Assembly: GCF_020176955.2 (NCBI RefSeq)
Contig: NZ_JAIUCZ020000004.1
Span: 124,001 to 188,000, forward strand
Reading direction: 5' to 3'
DNA: 64,000 nt
DNA from: Nocardia sp. alder85J
Lineage (GTDB): Bacteria > Actinomycetota > Actinomycetes > Mycobacteriales > Mycobacteriaceae
Shown: positions 30,018 through 38,719 of the stretch, one piece after another
Layout of the letters: each line of letters opens with the position of its first letter
Position numbering within the stretch: position 1 is the first letter of the stretch
Translations under genes and position numbers: made by a program
Notes under the pieces: generated by a model
What the model was told of the DNA's origin: nothing
The model's input: only the letters and a program-made list of their open reading frames with translations
Database searches by the model: none

Positions 30018-31853
30018 ATGGAACTGACAACTGCGCAAGCACTGGTGGCCTGGCTGATCGCCCAGCACTCGGAGACTCTGGACGGACGTGAAGTCCCGTT
30101 GTTCCCGGCGGTTTTCGCGATCTTCGGGCACGGCAACGTGCTGGGCCTGGGCACCGCGTTGCAGGAGCGCAGCGATCTGATCCCGGTATGGCGCGGGCAC
30201 ACCGAACAGGGCATGGCGCTGGCCGCGGTCGGGCTGGCCAAGGCCGCGCACCGCCGTCAGGTCGGGGTGGCCACCTCCTCGATCGGCCCGGGTGCGCTGA
30301 ACATGGTCACCGCGGCCGGCGTGGCGCACGCGAATCGGCTACCGCTGCTGCTGCTTCCGGGGGACACCTTCGTCGGCCGGGCGCCGGATCCGGTGCTGCA
30401 ACAGGTGGAGACCTTCGGGGACGCCACCGTCACCGCCAACGACGCCTTCCGCCCGGTCAGCCGGTATTTCGACCGGATCACCCGGCCCGAGCAGTTGCTG
30501 GCCACGCTGCCGCAGGTGGCGCGGGTGCTGACCGATCCGGCCGACGCCGGGCCGGTGACGCTGGCCCTGCCGCAGGACGTGCAGGTGGAGGTGTTCGACT
30601 TCCCGGAATCGCTGTTCGAGCCGGTGGTGCACAGCATCGCCCGGCCCCGGGCGGACCGCACCCGGCTGGCCACGGCCGCGGCGGCGCTGCGGGAGTCCGA
30701 GCGGCCGCTGCTGGTGCTCGGCGGGGGCGTGCGCTACTCCGGGGCCGGTCCGCGCGCGCTGGAATTCGCCCAGTGGCACGGGATTCCGATCGCCGAGACC
30801 ACCGCCGGGCGCACCCTGGTGCCGCACGACCACCCGCTGTACGCCGGGCCGCTGGGCATCACCGGATCGTCGTCGGCGAACACCCTTGCCGGTGAGGCGG
30901 ATCTGGTGCTCGCGGTCGGAACCCGGTTGCAGGACTTCACCACCGCGTCGTGGACCATGTTCGCGCCCGAGGCGCAGTTGATCGGTATCAACGCGGCCGG
31001 ATTCGACGCGGTGAAGCACGGCTGCATGCCGGTGGTCGCGGATGCCGATGCGGCGCTACAGGATCTGGGTGGTCTGCTCGACGGCTGGGAGGCCGACCGG
31101 CAGTGGACCGACCGCGCCGCGGTGCTGCGCGCCGAATGGGACGGGTACGTCGACAAATTGCGCGCCCCCACGGCCGGGGCGCCCAGCTACGCCCAGATCG
31201 TCGGCGCCGTCAACGATCTCAGCGGCTCCGGTGACTATGTGATGAGCGCCGCCGGTGGCCTGCCCGGCGAGGTGGTCGGCGGCTGGCGGGCCACCGGTGG
31301 CGAGCCCACCATGGATGTCGAATACGGCTTCTCCTGTATGGGATACGAAGTGGCGGGTGCGTGGGGTGCGGCCATTGCGCATCGGCGCGGATTGGTGACG
31401 ACCCTGCTCGGCGACGGCTCGTATCTGATGTCGAATTCCGAATTGTTCTCCGCGGCCTTCGCGGGGCACCCGTTGGTGGCGGTCGTCTGCGACAACGGCG
31501 GGTACGCGGTGATCGCCCGGTTGCAGCAGGAACAGGGCGGGGTGCCGTTCAACAATTTCTACGCCGATTGCCGCTCCAACCATGCCGTGCCGCCGCGGGT
31601 GGATTTCGCCGCGCACGCGCACGCGCTGGGTTGCGCGGTCTTCACCGCCGACGATCTGGTCGGGTTCCACGAGGCGTTCGCGCAGGCCAGGGTCGCGGCG
31701 CGGACCGGCTCCCGGCCCGCGGTGGTGGTGGTCCGCACCCAGCCGGCGACCTGGACCGAGACCGGTGCGTGGTGGGAGGTCGGGGTGCCCGAGCATCTGG
31801 CCGGGAGCACCGAGCACGAGGCCGGTAAACAGGCGCAGCGGCGGTACCGGTAA
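30018..31853 (+). CDS. iolD: 3D-trihydroxycyclohexane-1,2-dione hydrolase (ThDP-dependent)
   Basis: A 611-residue thiamin-diphosphate enzyme. The N-terminal pyrimidine-binding domain has the catalytic Glu in WRGHTEQGMALAAVG, the central domain includes LLVLGGGVRYSGAG, and the C-terminal domain has the ThDP/Mg motif LLGDGSYLMSNSELF ending at VVCDNGGYAV. Length and motifs fit IolD, which opens the inositol-derived ring to 5-deoxy-glucuronate. Start ATG 30018 with a GAGGGG upstream. It is the last gene of the inositol operon. An iolA-type semialdehyde dehydrogenase, needed to finish the pathway, is not in the window. Confidence 0.93.
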   Translation: MELTTAQALVAWLIAQHSETLDGREVPLFPAVFAIFGHGNVLGLGTALQERSDLIPVWRGHTEQGMALAAVGLAKAAHRRQVGVATSSIGPGALNMVTAAGVAHANRLPLLLLPGDTFVGRAPDPVLQQVETFGDATVTANDAFRPVSRYFDRITRPEQLLATLPQVARVLTDPADAGPVTLALPQDVQVEVFDFPESLFEPVVHSIARPRADRTRLATAAAALRESERPLLVLGGGVRYSGAGPRALEFAQWHGIPIAETTAGRTLVPHDHPLYAGPLGITGSSSANTLAGEADLVLAVGTRLQDFTTASWTMFAPEAQLIGINAAGFDAVKHGCMPVVADADAALQDLGGLLDGWEADRQWTDRAAVLRAEWDGYVDKLRAPTAGAPSYAQIVGAVNDLSGSGDYVMSAAGGLPGEVVGGWRATGGEPTMDVEYGFSCMGYEVAGAWGAAIAHRRGLVTTLLGDGSYLMSNSELFSAAFAGHPLVAVVCDNGGYAVIARLQQEQGGVPFNNFYADCRSNHAVPPRVDFAAHAHALGCAVFTADDLVGFHEAFAQARVAARTGSRPAVVVVRTQPATWTETGAWWEVGVPEHLAGSTEHEAGKQAQRRYR

Positions 31854-31976
31854 AGGCCCGCGCCACTGGGGAATAGCGCCGCCCGGCTCGTCTGGACTGC
31901 GGGCGGATGTCTGGCTATCGTTCGCCGGGTGCGCCTGTTCGATCGGCGGCGAGCGGGCGGCGAGAGGTAAGGACGA

Positions 31977-32189
31977 ATGGCACACGGCACGGTCAAGTGG
32001 TTCGACAGTAAGAAGGGTTTCGGGTTCATCGCCGCGGACGACGGCGGTCCGGACGTCTTCGTCGAGTACACCGCGGTCGTCGGCGCGGGCTTCCGTTCCC
32101 TGGTGGCGGGGCAGCGGGTGCGGTTCGAGGTCCGCCGGGCGAAGGCGGGCCCCGAGGCTGTCGATGTGAGTGTTATGCTCGACCTGTAG
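31977..32189 (+). CDS. Cold-shock domain protein with altered RNP2
   Basis: A 70-residue CspA-type protein binding single-stranded nucleic acid. GTVKWFDSKKGFGFIAADDG carries the normal RNP1 (KGFGFI). RNP2, usually DVFVHYS or DVFVHFS, reads DVFVEYT here: the stacking His is Glu, an acidic change on the nucleic-acid-binding face. The rest (GAGFRSLVAGQRVRFEV) is normal. Strong GAGAGG ribosome site before ATG 31977. The canonical paralogue lies at 32768. It may bind RNA more weakly or have another partner. Confidence 0.9.
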   Translation: MAHGTVKWFDSKKGFGFIAADDGGPDVFVEYTAVVGAGFRSLVAGQRVRFEVRRAKAGPEAVDVSVMLDL

Positions 32190-32767
32190 TGTGTCCTAGC
32201 ACACAATCCGGGCAATAGTGTAGCATCGGTCACCTCTCCGCAATTCCGGGTAACGAGTGTTTATCAACCCGAGATATAACGGAACGTCGGCCGGTTCATC
32301 TGGGCAGCGCGATCGAAAGGTATTTCATGATCCCCGTTGTCATCGACACCGGAAGCGCAGCCGCGAACGGCCTGTTCAACACCCCTGGGCGCGGCCTTCG
32401 GTGGCCCGGCGAACACCTTCCGGACGGGCTCTCTCGGTCACTGATCTGGTCTGACGGCCCACTGCGGTGGCTGCCGACCGGACCCGGGCGGACTCGGCCC
32501 GGGGCCGGTTGCATTTCTCGGGAAACAATTCTCCGCAGCTCGCTCGCAGCATTCTCGGAGAATTTTCACAGCGCCGAGTAATGACAATCACGAAGTGATC
32601 ACGACGTGCTGGTGGGGGCGGTGATCGGTGGGGGGCACCCCCGCGGCAACCACCACTGGTGAGGGGAGTTGTGGCGGATGTGGTCACTGGCGTGGCAGTC
32701 TGGAGTGCATCGGGACCTGACCGCCCGGAAGGTTGGTCGGTCGGGCTCGCTCTACAGAAGGTATGAA
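32190..32767. other. Long leader region before canonical cspA
   Basis: 578 bp between the two cold-shock genes. The first ~130 bp are notably AT-rich (around TTTATCAACCCGAGATATAA) and may hold a promoter; a small palindrome ATCACGAAGTGAT is at 32587-32599. An 84-codon open frame begins at ATG 32327 (listed separately). Bacterial cspA genes often have long regulatory 5' leaders, and this may be one. Confidence 0.5.
32327..32581 (+). CDS. Possible small ORF upstream of cspA
   Basis: An 84-codon frame from ATG 32327 with GAAAGG about 7 bp upstream. The product starts IPVVIDTGSAAANGLFN and then becomes Arg/Pro/Gly-rich, without any family I recognise. The ribosome-site spacing is good, but the composition beyond residue 25 is not protein-like. 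It may be a short leader peptide or chance. Confidence 0.25.
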   Translation: MIPVVIDTGSAAANGLFNTPGRGLRWPGEHLPDGLSRSLIWSDGPLRWLPTGPGRTRPGAGCISRETILRSSLAAFSENFHSAE

Positions 32768-32974
32768 ATGGCGCAAGGCGTAGTGAAGTGGTTCAACAGC
32801 GAGAAGGGCTTCGGCTTCATCGCTCAGGAAAACGGCGGTCCGGACGTGTTCGTCCACTACTCGGCCGTGGCCGGGTCGGGTTTCCGCTCCCTCGATGAGG
32901 GACAGCGCGTGGAGTTCGAGATCGGGCAGGGCCAGAAGGGCCCGCAGGCTCAGGCGGTCCGCGTGATCGCCTGA
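32768..32974 (+). CDS. cspA: Cold-shock protein CspA-like
   Basis: A 68-residue canonical cold-shock protein: QGVVKWFNSEKGFGFIAQEN (RNP1 KGFGFI) and GPDVFVHYSAVAGSGFRSL (RNP2 with His), ending with GPQAQAVRVIA. It acts as an RNA chaperone in the cytoplasm. ATG 32768 is set by the domain start; the open frame to 32669 is upstream leader. A strong hairpin terminator follows at 32997-33032. Confidence 0.95.
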   Translation: MAQGVVKWFNSEKGFGFIAQENGGPDVFVHYSAVAGSGFRSLDEGQRVEFEIGQGQKGPQAQAVRVIA

Positions 32975-32996
32975 CAGGCGATCCACACGACTTGGT

Positions 32997-33032
32997 CGGC
33001 GGGCCCCGCACCTCACGGCGCGGGGCCCGCCG
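32997..33032 (+). terminator. Terminator hairpin after cspA
   Basis: CGGCGGGCCCCGC (32997-33009) pairs perfectly with GCGGGGCCCGCCG (33020-33032) around a 10-nt loop. No U-tract follows. Confidence 0.8.
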
Positions 33033-33271
33033 CATCTCCACCGAAATGACCGCGAATTCGCGGTCGAGACAGGTTTTCTCGCGATCGGCGTGAAATCTCC
33101 GCCGGTCGTCCCGGACGGTCGGTGATCGTTTCGAGATATCCGCCGAGTGCCGGGATCGGGTTGTGACGGGCTGGTCGGTTGCTGTTCAGGCCCTGGTCAA
33201 CGCGGCGGACGAGGATGGCGCTCGGCGGTAGCTGAGCGTCGGCTGCCCGACCGGGGCGGAGACCTGAAAAC

Positions 33272-35299
33272 ATGGACAGCGACGTGCATGTCGATCACAA
33301 GTACACGATGCGTGTCAGCCGGCTCGCGATCGACAAACTGGGAATCAAACTCTACGACCGGGTTTCGGCGGTGCTGGCCGAACTGATCGCCAACTCCTAC
33401 GACGCCGACGCCACCGTGGTCGAGGTGATCCTGCCGTGGGGTGTCACCCTCGCCGGGAACGTCCGGGTGGCCGAGGAACCGCAGTACCAGATCCAGGTCC
33501 GCGACAACGGCCACGGCATGACTGCCGGCGAGGTGAACGCGCACTATCTGATGGTCGGCTCCGACCGGCGGGTGCGCACCGGCTCCGATCTGTCCCGGGA
33601 GCGGCAGCGACCGGTCATGGGCCGCAAGGGAATCGGGAAGCTGGCGGCCTTCGGCATCTGCCGCACCATCGAGGTGATCACGGCGGGCAGCGAACCCGGC
33701 GACGAGACCGCCGCGGGCTGGCCGGTATCGCACATCGTGATGGATCTGCACGACATGCTCTCCGATACCGAGCGCGACTACTTCCCGACGATCGGGCCGC
33801 TCGACGGCACCTTCGCCGCCGAGCGCGGCACCACGGTGATCCTGCGCGAGTTCTTCCGCAAGCGGGTGAACTCCGGGCCGGAACTGAACCGGCAGCTGGC
33901 CGCGCGTTTCGGTATCGAACGCCCGGACTGGCGGGTCGAGGTCCGCAACAGCGGGGGCGACGGCGAGAGCTTCACCCTCAGCGATCTGCCCGTCGACGTC
34001 ATGGAGGAGACCCGCATCGACGTCGCGGAGCGGCCGGTGCGCTACGGCCGCGGGCAACTGCCGGTGTCCGGCTGGGTCGCCTACTCCAAACAGCCCTATC
34101 GGGACGAGGCGATGGCCGGGGTGCGGCTGTACGCGCGCGGCAAGATCGTCGCGCAGACCCGGGACTTCGGCATTCCGGCCGGATTCACCGGCGAGTTCAA
34201 GCTGCGGTCCTATCTGGTGGGCGCCATCCACGTCGACTGGCTCGACGACGACGAGGATCTGGTCCGCTCCGATCGCCAGGACATCATGTGGAATTCGCCG
34301 CGCGGCGAGGCGCTCGCGGTGTGGGGACACGAGCTGATCCGGGAGATCGGCCGGATGGGGGAGCGGACGGTCCGGCGGCGGGTCTGGGACGAGTTCGTCG
34401 AGAAGTCGCACATCCATCAGACGCTGGACGCGATCGCGCCCGGCGACCGGATGTTCCGCGATTCGGTGGTCGACGCCGCCCGAATCCTGGTGGCCAACAA
34501 GGACCGGGCCGCGCTCGACGATCCGGGCCACGTGGAAAGCATTGTGCGGCTGGCGCTGTCGCTCGGCCCGCAGCGCAGCCTGCTGGAGACCCTGAAGGAG
34601 ATCGCCGACGAGACCGATCCCCGGATGGACGCGGTGGTGGCGCTGTTCGAGCGGGCCCGGGTCGCGGAGATCTACTCACTGGGCCAGATCGCCGGCGAGC
34701 GGGTCGCGGTGCTGGGCCGGCTGCACCGGCTCGTCGACGACCGGCGTTCGCTGGAGCGGCCGTTCCAGGAGTTGATCGAGCGGGCGCCGTGGCTGTTGGC
34801 CCCGGAATGGACGCCGCTGGGGATGAACGAATCGCTGAAGCGGGTCCGGGCCGCCTTCGAGCGCTGGTACGCACAGAAATTCGGGGTCACGCTGACCACC
34901 ACCTCGATCGGCAGCGAGAAGCGGGAACCGGATTTCGTGCTGCTGCACGACTCCGGCGAGCTGTGGATCGTGGAGATCAAGCGGATGGACTACCACCTCA
35001 CCGACGAGGAGTACAACCGCGCCATCAACTATCTCTACGCGCTGGACACCTTCCTCACCGAGAATCCGCGCATCGGCGTCCAATTCCCGCGCCGCCGACT
35101 GACGTTCATCGTCGACCACATCGACCGGCTGCGCCCGGCCTCGCGCTCCTCGCTGGAGAGCGACGCCCGCATCGACCGCCGCACCTGGCGGGAACTGCTC
35201 GACTCCACCCTGCGGGCGCACCGCGACTTCCTGGAGCGGGTGTACGAGATGCGCTCGGAGGAGGACCGTTCCGCGCCGGGCGACATGCGGGCCGGGTGA
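33272..35299 (+). CDS. GHKL (MORC/Hsp90-like) ATPase fused to PD-(D/E)XK nuclease-like domain
   Basis: A 675-residue protein with two visible catalytic modules. Residues ~20-180 are a GHKL ATPase: N-box VLAELIANSYDADA with Glu37 and Asn41, G1 box DNGHGM (Asp78-Gly82), and G2 box GRKGIGKLAAF (117-127). A second domain with strands (GTTVILREF) follows, resembling the S5-like transducer region. The C-terminal part (~520-650) has PD at 553-554 and E-I-K at 568-570 in EPDFVLLHDSGELWIVEIK, the PD-(D/E)XK nuclease signature in a DUF4263-like setting. Bacterial MORC-like and MutL-like ATPases of this sort have been linked by comparative genomics to restriction and phage defence. It stands alone, so a defence or DNA-repair role is inference. 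Confidence 0.85.
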   Translation: MDSDVHVDHKYTMRVSRLAIDKLGIKLYDRVSAVLAELIANSYDADATVVEVILPWGVTLAGNVRVAEEPQYQIQVRDNGHGMTAGEVNAHYLMVGSDRRVRTGSDLSRERQRPVMGRKGIGKLAAFGICRTIEVITAGSEPGDETAAGWPVSHIVMDLHDMLSDTERDYFPTIGPLDGTFAAERGTTVILREFFRKRVNSGPELNRQLAARFGIERPDWRVEVRNSGGDGESFTLSDLPVDVMEETRIDVAERPVRYGRGQLPVSGWVAYSKQPYRDEAMAGVRLYARGKIVAQTRDFGIPAGFTGEFKLRSYLVGAIHVDWLDDDEDLVRSDRQDIMWNSPRGEALAVWGHELIREIGRMGERTVRRRVWDEFVEKSHIHQTLDAIAPGDRMFRDSVVDAARILVANKDRAALDDPGHVESIVRLALSLGPQRSLLETLKEIADETDPRMDAVVALFERARVAEIYSLGQIAGERVAVLGRLHRLVDDRRSLERPFQELIERAPWLLAPEWTPLGMNESLKRVRAAFERWYAQKFGVTLTTTSIGSEKREPDFVLLHDSGELWIVEIKRMDYHLTDEEYNRAINYLYALDTFLTENPRIGVQFPRRRLTFIVDHIDRLRPASRSSLESDARIDRRTWRELLDSTLRAHRDFLERVYEMRSEEDRSAPGDMRAG

Positions 35300-35302
35300 G
35301 GG

Positions 35303-36409
35303 TCAGGCCGTCCGGATCACGCAGCCGGTGTCGATCGGGACGGGCAGGCCCGTGAGCCGGGTGGTGGCCGGATCGGCCGGGTGGCCGATGACCGGGGTAT
35401 CGGGTACCGGCTGGGAGGGGTCGGCGGAACCGCCTGTGCGGAAGGACTTTCCGTCCAGCTCGGGGACCGGCGGCAGGCCGAACAGGTCGAGGACGGTCGG
35501 GGTCAGGTCGATCAGCGAGAAGCCGTTGTGGTGCCGGCCCGCCGGGAGATCCGGTCCGCGGGCGATCACGAAACTGGCTGTCTCGTAGGCGGTCTGGCCG
35601 CCGTGGCCGCCCTGAGGTTTGTGGCCGTGGTCGGTGGTGACGAGGACGGTCCAGCGTTCGCCGTGGGTCTGCGCACGGGTGTCGACGGCGGTCACGATCC
35701 CGCCGACCAGCACGTCCACCCGGCTGATGGCGTCCCGGTACGCCTGCGGATTGGCCGCGCGCAGCGTGTGCCCGGCGATGTCGACCTGGTCGAAGTGGGT
35801 GAACACCAGATCGGTGCCCGCGGTGATCTCGGCGACCGTCGCGGCCGCGGTCGCGGTGTCGACATCGGCCTCGCAGCCGTAGGTGCCGTAGCGGTTGGCG
35901 CCCGCGGTGATGATCACATCCGCGTGCGGGTCGCCGGTCCGGGCGATCGTGCTGATCGTGTCCCACGTCGCCACCGACGCCGTCCTGCGGTGCGGGGCGG
36001 CGGTTTTTACGCGATGGAAGACCGTCGGGTAGGTCGCGAAGACCTCGGGACGGCAGCTGCCGTCGTTGTCGCAGATGCCGGTGCGGGTGTCCCAGAAACC
36101 GGTCAGCGCCGCCGACCAGGACGGGCAGGAGATGGTGGTGTGCGGTGCGAGCGAATACCGGCTCAGGGTGCCCTCGGCCGCCAGGCGCTGGAGATTCGGC
36201 GTCACCGCGGCCAGCAGTTCGGTGTAGAGACAGCCGTCGATACCGATCACGGCCACCTTGTTCACCGCGTCGCCGGGGTCGTGGCGGGCCGTGTCCGGGG
36301 CCGCCGGATCGCCGGACACCGCCCGCGCGCGTGGGACGACGGTGTCCGCGAAGACGGCCGTCAGTCCGGTGGCCAGCAGGGTGGAGAAGGTGCGCCGGTC
36401 GAGGGGCAT
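35303..36409 (-). CDS. Exported alkaline phosphatase-superfamily phosphodiesterase
   Basis: A 368-residue type I phosphodiesterase/nucleotide pyrophosphatase-like protein. It starts at ATG 36409 with a twin-arginine signal peptide (DRRTFSTLLATGLTAVFAD through ARA). The first metal site is IGIDGCLYTELL, the nucleophile region lies in PHTTISCPSWSAALTGF, and later metal ligands are THFDQVDIAGHTLR and TTDHGHKPQGGHGG. Tat export implies folding with metals in the cytoplasm before secretion. Substrates may be nucleotide or phospholipid esters. It is convergent with the GHKL ATPase gene, ending only 3 bp from it. Confidence 0.85.
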   Translation of the reverse strand: MPLDRRTFSTLLATGLTAVFADTVVPRARAVSGDPAAPDTARHDPGDAVNKVAVIGIDGCLYTELLAAVTPNLQRLAAEGTLSRYSLAPHTTISCPSWSAALTGFWDTRTGICDNDGSCRPEVFATYPTVFHRVKTAAPHRRTASVATWDTISTIARTGDPHADVIITAGANRYGTYGCEADVDTATAAATVAEITAGTDLVFTHFDQVDIAGHTLRAANPQAYRDAISRVDVLVGGIVTAVDTRAQTHGERWTVLVTTDHGHKPQGGHGGQTAYETASFVIARGPDLPAGRHHNGFSLIDLTPTVLDLFGLPPVPELDGKSFRTGGSADPSQPVPDTPVIGHPADPATTRLTGLPVPIDTGCVIRTA

Positions 36410-36797
36410 ACCTTGAAAATGCCCTGCGGAAAGCGGCGGTATCCAGGCGGAATGCGGCTGTTCGCGAAGGTTTCGCGCCTTCGGCACGCCGCCGACGTAT
36501 CGGGTTCATGCGTTCACCGCGGCGTTCCCGGCCGGGCACGAAACCATGTGCAGTACGCCATGATCGCCGGACGGTCCGGGGTGGCCGATCTCACGGCCCC
36601 CGCATTCCACCGGCAGGTCCGGTCTCCGGATGCGAAAAACCGGCACGGAGTGCGATGTCAACCCCTATAAGGGGTACTGGCCTGCGGGTTCCCGATGAAC
36701 GGGGTGCGGCTGGCGGGTGGGACCGAGCGCCCGGAACTCGCCTATTAAGCTGGGCGGCGGTAACTGCCGATCCCCTCTTTCTCAGGAGTGCCCCACA
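36410..36797. other. Divergent promoter region, no gene seen
   Basis: 388 bp between the phosphodiesterase start and serA. TATTAA at 36743-36748 could be a -10 element for serA. No convincing gene, repeat or riboswitch-like fold is seen by eye. Confidence 0.5.
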
Positions 36798-38396
36798 GTG
36801 AGCCAGAATGGCCGTCCTGTTGTTCTGATCGCCGACAAGCTCGCCCAGTCGACCGTCGATGCGCTCGGTGACGGAGTCGAGGTTCGCTGGGTCGACGGAC
36901 CGAATCGTCCCGAACTGCTGGCCGCCGTGCCCGAGGCCGACGCGCTGCTGGTGCGGTCGGCCACCACGGTCGACGCCGAGGTGCTCGAGGCCGGGCGCAA
37001 GCTGAAGATCGTCGCGCGGGCCGGTGTCGGACTCGACAACGTCGACGTCCCCGCGGCCACCGAGCGCGGTGTCATGGTCGTCAACGCGCCGACCTCCAAC
37101 ATCCACACCGCCGCCGAGCACGCGGTGTCGCTGCTGCTGTCGGCCGCGCGGCAGATCCCGGCCGCCGACGCCACCCTGCGCGAGCACACCTGGCAGCGCA
37201 GCAAGTTCAACGGCGTGGAGATCTTCGGCAAGACCGTCGGCGTGGTCGGCCTGGGCCGCATCGGCCAGCTGTTCGCCGCCCGCCTGGCCGCCTTCGAGAC
37301 CAAGATCGTCGCGTACGACCCCTACGTGTCGCCGGCGCGTGCCGCCCAGCTCGGCATCGAGCTGCTGTCGCTGGACGAGCTGTTGCAGCGCGCCGACCTG
37401 ATCTCGGTGCACCTGCCGAAGACCCCGGAGACCAAGGGCCTGCTGTCGGCGGAGAAGCTGGCGCTGACCAAGCCGGGTGTCATCATCGTCAACGCCGCGC
37501 GTGGCGGCCTGATCGACGAGGCCGCCCTGGCCGCGTCCATCAAGTCCGGTCATGTCCAGGCCGCGGGCATCGACGTGTTCGAGACCGAGCCGTGCACCGA
37601 CAGCCCGCTGTTCGACCTGCCGCAGGTCGTGGTCACCCCGCATCTGGGCGCGTCGACCTCCGAGGCGCAGGACCGCGCGGGCACCGATGTCGCCAAGTCG
37701 GTGCTGCTGGCGCTGGCCGGGGAGTTCGTCCCGGGCGCGGTGAACGTGACCGGCGGCGCGGTCGGCGAAGAGGTCGCCCCGTGGCTGGAGATCGTGCGCA
37801 AGCAGGGCGTGCTGCTCGGTGGGCTGTCCGACGAGCTGCCGGTCAGCATCGAGGTCCAGGTGCGCGGCGAGCTGTCGTCCGAAGATGTTGCGGTGCTGGA
37901 ACTCTCGGCTCTGCGCGGCATCTTCTCGGCGCTGGTCGAGGATCAGGTCACCTTCGTCAACGCCCCGGCGATGGCCAAGGAGCGCGGCATCGAGGCCACC
38001 GTCACCACCGTGTCGGAGAGCCCGAGCCACCGCAGCCTGGTCGACCTGCGCGCGGTGTTCGGCGACGGCCGCACCCTGAACGTGGCCGGTGCGCTGACCG
38101 AGCCCGAGCAGGTGCAGAAGATCGTGAACATCAACGGCCGCAACTACGACATGCGCGCCGAGGGCCTGAACCTGGCCATCCTCAACTACGAGGACCGGCC
38201 GGGCGCGCTGGGCAAGATCGGCACCAAGCTGGGTGAGGCCGGGATCGACATCCTGGCCGCGCAGCTGACCCAGGACGTCGACAAGGAGGGCGCGACCGTC
38301 GTCCTGCGCGTCGCCGAGCCCGTGTCGGCCGAGGTCCGCGCCGCGATCGCCGAGGTCGTCGGCGCCGTGAAGGTCGCCCAGGTCGACCTGAGCTGA
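36798..38396 (+). CDS. serA: D-3-phosphoglycerate dehydrogenase
   Basis: A 532-residue long-form SerA, first enzyme of serine synthesis. NAD motif VGVVGLGRIG, active-site residues in NAARGGLID (Arg), DVFETEP (Glu) and VTPHLGAST (His). After residue ~310 come the allosteric substrate-binding domain of the mycobacterial type and a C-terminal ACT domain (LNLAILNYEDRPGALGKIG) for serine feedback. GTG 36798 follows AGGAG and gives the length known for M. tuberculosis SerA1. The gene order serA-leuB is conserved with that species. Confidence 0.97.
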   Translation: MSQNGRPVVLIADKLAQSTVDALGDGVEVRWVDGPNRPELLAAVPEADALLVRSATTVDAEVLEAGRKLKIVARAGVGLDNVDVPAATERGVMVVNAPTSNIHTAAEHAVSLLLSAARQIPAADATLREHTWQRSKFNGVEIFGKTVGVVGLGRIGQLFAARLAAFETKIVAYDPYVSPARAAQLGIELLSLDELLQRADLISVHLPKTPETKGLLSAEKLALTKPGVIIVNAARGGLIDEAALAASIKSGHVQAAGIDVFETEPCTDSPLFDLPQVVVTPHLGASTSEAQDRAGTDVAKSVLLALAGEFVPGAVNVTGGAVGEEVAPWLEIVRKQGVLLGGLSDELPVSIEVQVRGELSSEDVAVLELSALRGIFSALVEDQVTFVNAPAMAKERGIEATVTTVSESPSHRSLVDLRAVFGDGRTLNVAGALTEPEQVQKIVNINGRNYDMRAEGLNLAILNYEDRPGALGKIGTKLGEAGIDILAAQLTQDVDKEGATVVLRVAEPVSAEVRAAIAEVVGAVKVAQVDLS

Positions 38397-38455
38397 GCCG
38401 GACGCGGCGCGCGGCCGGAGGGTCGTGCGCCGCGGGTTCTGTCGCGGCGCGGAGT

Positions 38456-38610
38456 ATCGGTGGCTCGCGGTACCGGGCCTTCGGTCATGACGTAGGCGTC
38501 GGTGGTTCGGGCGCTGTGCTGTGCCTCAGGTGACGATGTGGGCCGTCGGTGGTTCGGGCGCTGTGCTGTGCCTTCGGTGACGATGTGGGCACCGGTGGCT
38601 GGGACACCTG
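38456..38610. repeat. ~47-bp imperfect tandem repeat after serA
   Basis: Units start near 38456, 38498, 38545 and 38591 (spacing 42, 47, 46). The two central copies share GTCGGTGGTTCGGGCGCTGT and GACGATGTGGG-like segments and are nearly identical. The block lies in the 323-bp gap between serA and the small membrane protein gene; the remainder of that gap shows no gene. Confidence 0.82.
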
Positions 38611-38719
38611 CGGCTTCGTCTGGTGCCGGTCCGGCTGCGGGTGGGGACGGTGTCGTTGCGGCGGACCGTATTTCGCCGTCTCGCCGCCGGGTGCACGGGT
38701 AGCGGCGATCATTGATGTC

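Noticed and set aside
20400..31853. Inositol locus as a recently transferred island
   Set aside because: Base composition matches the surroundings and no integrase, tRNA insertion or terminal repeats were seen.
32190..32205. Hairpin TGTGTCCTAGCACACA after the first cold-shock gene as a terminator
   Set aside because: Stem is only about four base pairs; too weak to call.
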